Below are positions 61,400 through 64,000 of a DNA stretch of 64,000 nucleotides, in pieces. The first letter of the stretch is position 1. Every line of letters begins with the position of its first letter. Source of the DNA: Porticoccaceae bacterium (GTDB lineage: Bacteria > Pseudomonadota > Gammaproteobacteria > Pseudomonadales > Porticoccaceae); contig JAPKEJ010000001.1 of assembly GCA_028822155.1 (NCBI GenBank), positions 1-64,000 on the forward strand, in the 5' to 3' direction. Both the position numbers and the translations under genes were made by a program. The notes beneath the pieces are model-generated. The model ran no database searches, was not told where the DNA came from, and saw only the letters and a list, made by a program, of their open reading frames with translations.

Positions 61400-61789
61400 C
61401 TACTCGCCTTCTATAGCCATATGATAGCTATTAACATCCATCATATCGTTAAGCTCGTCAGGATTAGATAACTTTATCCGAACAAACCAACCGTCTGCAT
61501 AGGGAGACTCATTCACTTTGTCCGGTTCATCTTCTAGTGCCTGATTAACCTCAACGACTTTCCCACTAACCGGTGAGTAAATATCGGAGGCCGCTTTGAC
61601 CGATTCGACAACAGCAATTTCTGCCCCTGCATCAATCTCGGCACCAACCTCAGGGAGCTCAACGTAAATTACATCACCTAGAGCCTCCTGCGCGTGATCG
61701 GTAATACCTATTACCACTGTGCCGTCACTGTCTAACCGCGCCCATTCATGGCTTGGCGCATATTTTAATTCTACTGGTAACTCACTCAT
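61400..61789 (-). CDS. gcvH: Glycine cleavage system H protein
   Basis: KYAPSHEWARLDSDGTVVIGITDHAQEALGDVIYVELPEVG...VESVKAASDIYSPVSGKVVEVN. Confidence 0.97.
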   Translation of the reverse strand: MSELPVELKYAPSHEWARLDSDGTVVIGITDHAQEALGDVIYVELPEVGAEIDAGAEIAVVESVKAASDIYSPVSGKVVEVNQALEDEPDKVNESPYADGWFVRIKLSNPDELNDMMDVNSYHMAIEGE

Positions 61790-62000
61790 AGTTAGCCCTT
61801 AAATTTATCCTATAAATAACGCTCGTCGATTTAAAACTATGGTATTTTTAATTTAGCTTATAGTTTATTATTCCAGCCCTCAAGAGACGCAATAATTTCT
61901 GTTATATTGAGGCCAACTTTAACAATATTGCTACACTTTCATCTCTTCAATGATAGCAAGACAGGAGTTTTGCTGCAGTTTTATAAGGAATTATACAGTC

Positions 62001-62930
62001 ATGTCCCATATCAAATTATTCTTATCCTCTTTACTCATTATTATCTTCTCAGCAGCCTCAGCAGACGAAATTATTTTACTGAATGGCGATATTCTGCAAG
62101 GTTCAAAAATAGAAGAAACAGACTCTCATATTATTTGGAATTCCGATAACTTCGGCAATTTAAGTATTGCCTTGGATCAGGTGCGCTCCGTCAATGGTGC
62201 GCCCTCACCTAAGACCTCGATGGAAGTTACCCAATCTAGCTCTAAAGAAGAGACTCCTGCAAATACTATGAGTTTTTTTGGTGAATCCTTTTCTGGTAGT
62301 ACGGCTGCTTTCGGTAATATGTCCAGCGGCAATGATGAGCGCAATGAGTGGGGTATAGAAGCAGATATGAGCTGGCTCAGTGGCGTTCTCCGCCATCGCT
62401 CAGCCCTCGGTTATGAAAGTAAAAGCGCCGACGATAACCAAGCTAATGTTGAATATCAGCTAAGTCACTCAGTGGACTGGTTCTTCAAGGATCGTTGGTT
62501 CTGGAGTAATCAAGGATCTTTTGGCGCCAATGACAACCGAGCAATCGATAATTCCTATACTTTAGGTAGCAACCTCGGCAATCAATTTTGGGATAATGAT
62601 GATAGCGCTCTTTTGGCAGAAGCTGGTCTAGTATGGATTAGTGAAGAATTTGTTGATGGAACAAAGGACGATAGAATGACCTTAAGTTGGTCTAGTGACT
62701 ACCGCAAACTATTATTCAAACAGGTGGGGCTTTCTCACTCTCACCAACTATTAGTGGCCATTGAGGACACTGACAATAGGCAGTTCTCAGCTGATGTCGG
62801 ATTCGACTTTCCTTTGATCAACAATTTATTTACTAAGATCTCTCTAGAATGGACTTACGACAACCAGCCCGTTGAAGGCGTTGAAAAAATCGACCGCAAA
62901 TTGAATCTTGGTGTGAACTATAGCTGGTAG
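62001..62930 (+). CDS. DUF481 family outer-membrane beta-barrel-like protein
   Basis: Signal peptide, DEIILLNGDILQGSKIEETDSHIIWNSDNFGNLSIALDQV, alternating beta-strand C-terminus ending ...LNLGVNYSW. Confidence 0.88.
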   Translation: MSHIKLFLSSLLIIIFSAASADEIILLNGDILQGSKIEETDSHIIWNSDNFGNLSIALDQVRSVNGAPSPKTSMEVTQSSSKEETPANTMSFFGESFSGSTAAFGNMSSGNDERNEWGIEADMSWLSGVLRHRSALGYESKSADDNQANVEYQLSHSVDWFFKDRWFWSNQGSFGANDNRAIDNSYTLGSNLGNQFWDNDDSALLAEAGLVWISEEFVDGTKDDRMTLSWSSDYRKLLFKQVGLSHSHQLLVAIEDTDNRQFSADVGFDFPLINNLFTKISLEWTYDNQPVEGVEKIDRKLNLGVNYSW

Positions 62931-62934
62931 GGGC

Positions 62935-63927
62935 CTAGAGCCGAATTTCAAGTGGTGGCTCATTAAGCAGCGCTAGCTGCTCACGAAGCATAAGAATATG
63001 GTCGCTCCAATAGCGAGGGGAATCAAACCAAGAAAATGCCCGTGGAAACGCAGGATCTGACCAGCGCCTGGCAATCCAGGCGCTGTGATGCATGATTCTT
63101 AACGTACGAAATACTTCGATCAATCGCAACTCCCTATAATCAAAGTCATAAAACTCATTGTAACCTTCTATAATTTCAGTCATTTGCGCTGTCTGTTCCT
63201 GTCGATCGCCCGATAATAGCATCCATAAATCTTGGATAGCGGGCGCCATTCGTGCGTCGTCAAAATCGACAAAATGCGGGTAGTCATCACGCCACAATAT
63301 ATTGCCTGAATGGCAATCACCATGAACACGGATATTAGTAACCTCACCATAGTCAGCTAAAATACGGTCAATAGCTTTAAGCACATCCAGCGCTAAAGAA
63401 TCATAAGCAGGGCTTAACTCTTTTGGCATGAAATCTTTGCTAATAAGCCGGTAAGAATCCCAACCAAAATTTTTGGCATTTAAGGTTGGCCTGTGCGCAA
63501 ATTTCTTAGTAGCTCCAACCCCATGGAAACGGCCCAATAATCGGCCTAAAATAAATAGATTGTCTAGGTTATCTAACTCTGGCGCATGGCCCCCCCTGCG
63601 CTCATACAGTGCGAACCGGAACCCAGCATAATGACTGATACTGTTTTCCTCACTATTGATCCACGGACAGACTACCGGCAACTCTTGCTCTTTAAGCTCA
63701 AAGCAATATTGATGCTCTTCGCTAATTTGCTCATCGGTCCAACGCTCGGGACGATAAAACTTCACAATCATAGGCGTTTTTTCTTCAATACCGATCTGAT
63801 AGACACGATTTTCATAGCTATTTAACGCCAAAAACCGGCCATCACAGATAAAGCCTTGGCTCTCAACAGCATCGATTAGTACATCGGGTGTTAGCGCATC
63901 AAATGGATGGCTATTTAGTTCGCTCAT
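62935..63927 (-). CDS. srkA: Stress response kinase A (YihE/RdoA-like)
   Basis: LNSYENRVYQIGIEEKTPMIVKFYRPERWTDEQISEEHQY, NIRVHGDCHSGNILWRDDYPHFVDFDDARMAPAIQDLWMLL. Confidence 0.95.
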   Translation of the reverse strand: MSELNSHPFDALTPDVLIDAVESQGFICDGRFLALNSYENRVYQIGIEEKTPMIVKFYRPERWTDEQISEEHQYCFELKEQELPVVCPWINSEENSISHYAGFRFALYERRGGHAPELDNLDNLFILGRLLGRFHGVGATKKFAHRPTLNAKNFGWDSYRLISKDFMPKELSPAYDSLALDVLKAIDRILADYGEVTNIRVHGDCHSGNILWRDDYPHFVDFDDARMAPAIQDLWMLLSGDRQEQTAQMTEIIEGYNEFYDFDYRELRLIEVFRTLRIMHHSAWIARRWSDPAFPRAFSWFDSPRYWSDHILMLREQLALLNEPPLEIRL

Positions 63928-63932
63928 AGCGT

Positions 63933-64000
63933 CTAATCCAGGTTAGGTTTTACGCGCATGGTCTTCTTTTTACCATGCTGAGTCTTTTTATCCATTCGCC
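63933..64000 (-). CDS. Possible 3' end of an unidentified CDS cut by the window edge
   Basis: Minus-strand frame reads ...MDKKTQHGKKKTMRVKPNLD*; too short to identify. Confidence 0.25.
   Translation of the reverse strand, partial: RMDKKTQHGKKKTMRVKPNLD

Noticed and set aside
61330-61404. Inverted pair AGTAGGCA ... TGCCTACT between HAD gene and gcvH
   Set aside because: Short arms separated by ~60 bp; compatible with chance and no terminator-like U-tract.
1-64000. tRNA/rRNA genes, CRISPR arrays, IS elements, prophage or defence genes
   Set aside because: None recognised in the intergenic regions or ORF list; no transposase, integrase, Cas or toxin-antitoxin-like product was seen.

Overview
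The window is a gene-dense gammaproteobacterial chromosome segment. Gene content and order resemble marine Cellvibrionales / SAR92-like or Pseudomonas-like genomes, but that taxonomic call is inference only. About 60 CDSs are supported. They are almost all housekeeping, in recognisable conserved blocks: yibN-grxC-secB / glnG-glnL-glnII-(thiI remnant)-typA; gpmI-envC-ctpA; parC-parE-yqiA-cpdA-yqiB-nudF / tolC / waaA; ilvE / argA / ilvD; a DUF3450-ExbB-ExbB-ExbD-TonB-TPR energy-transduction operon; folA-thyA-lgt / ptsP-rppH; gcvH; srkA. I saw no rRNA, tRNA, CRISPR array, prophage, IS element or defence island. The most notable observations are: (1) a eukaryotic-type glutamine synthetase (GSII) in the chromosomal slot normally held by glnA; (2) a well-formed sigma-54 promoter plus two NtrC-box dyads 30 bp apart upstream of it; (3) a stand-alone rhodanese ORF that looks like the C-terminal domain of ThiI, sitting exactly where thiI would be; (4) a run of five stem-loops between glnII and glnL; (5) a HutC-like GntR regulator with two TGTATATACA palindromes in its upstream region; (6) a decayed glycosyltransferase-like fragment in a surface-polysaccharide locus; (7) a GGDEF protein with a destroyed active-site motif. 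No clear candidate for an entirely new multi-gene system was found.
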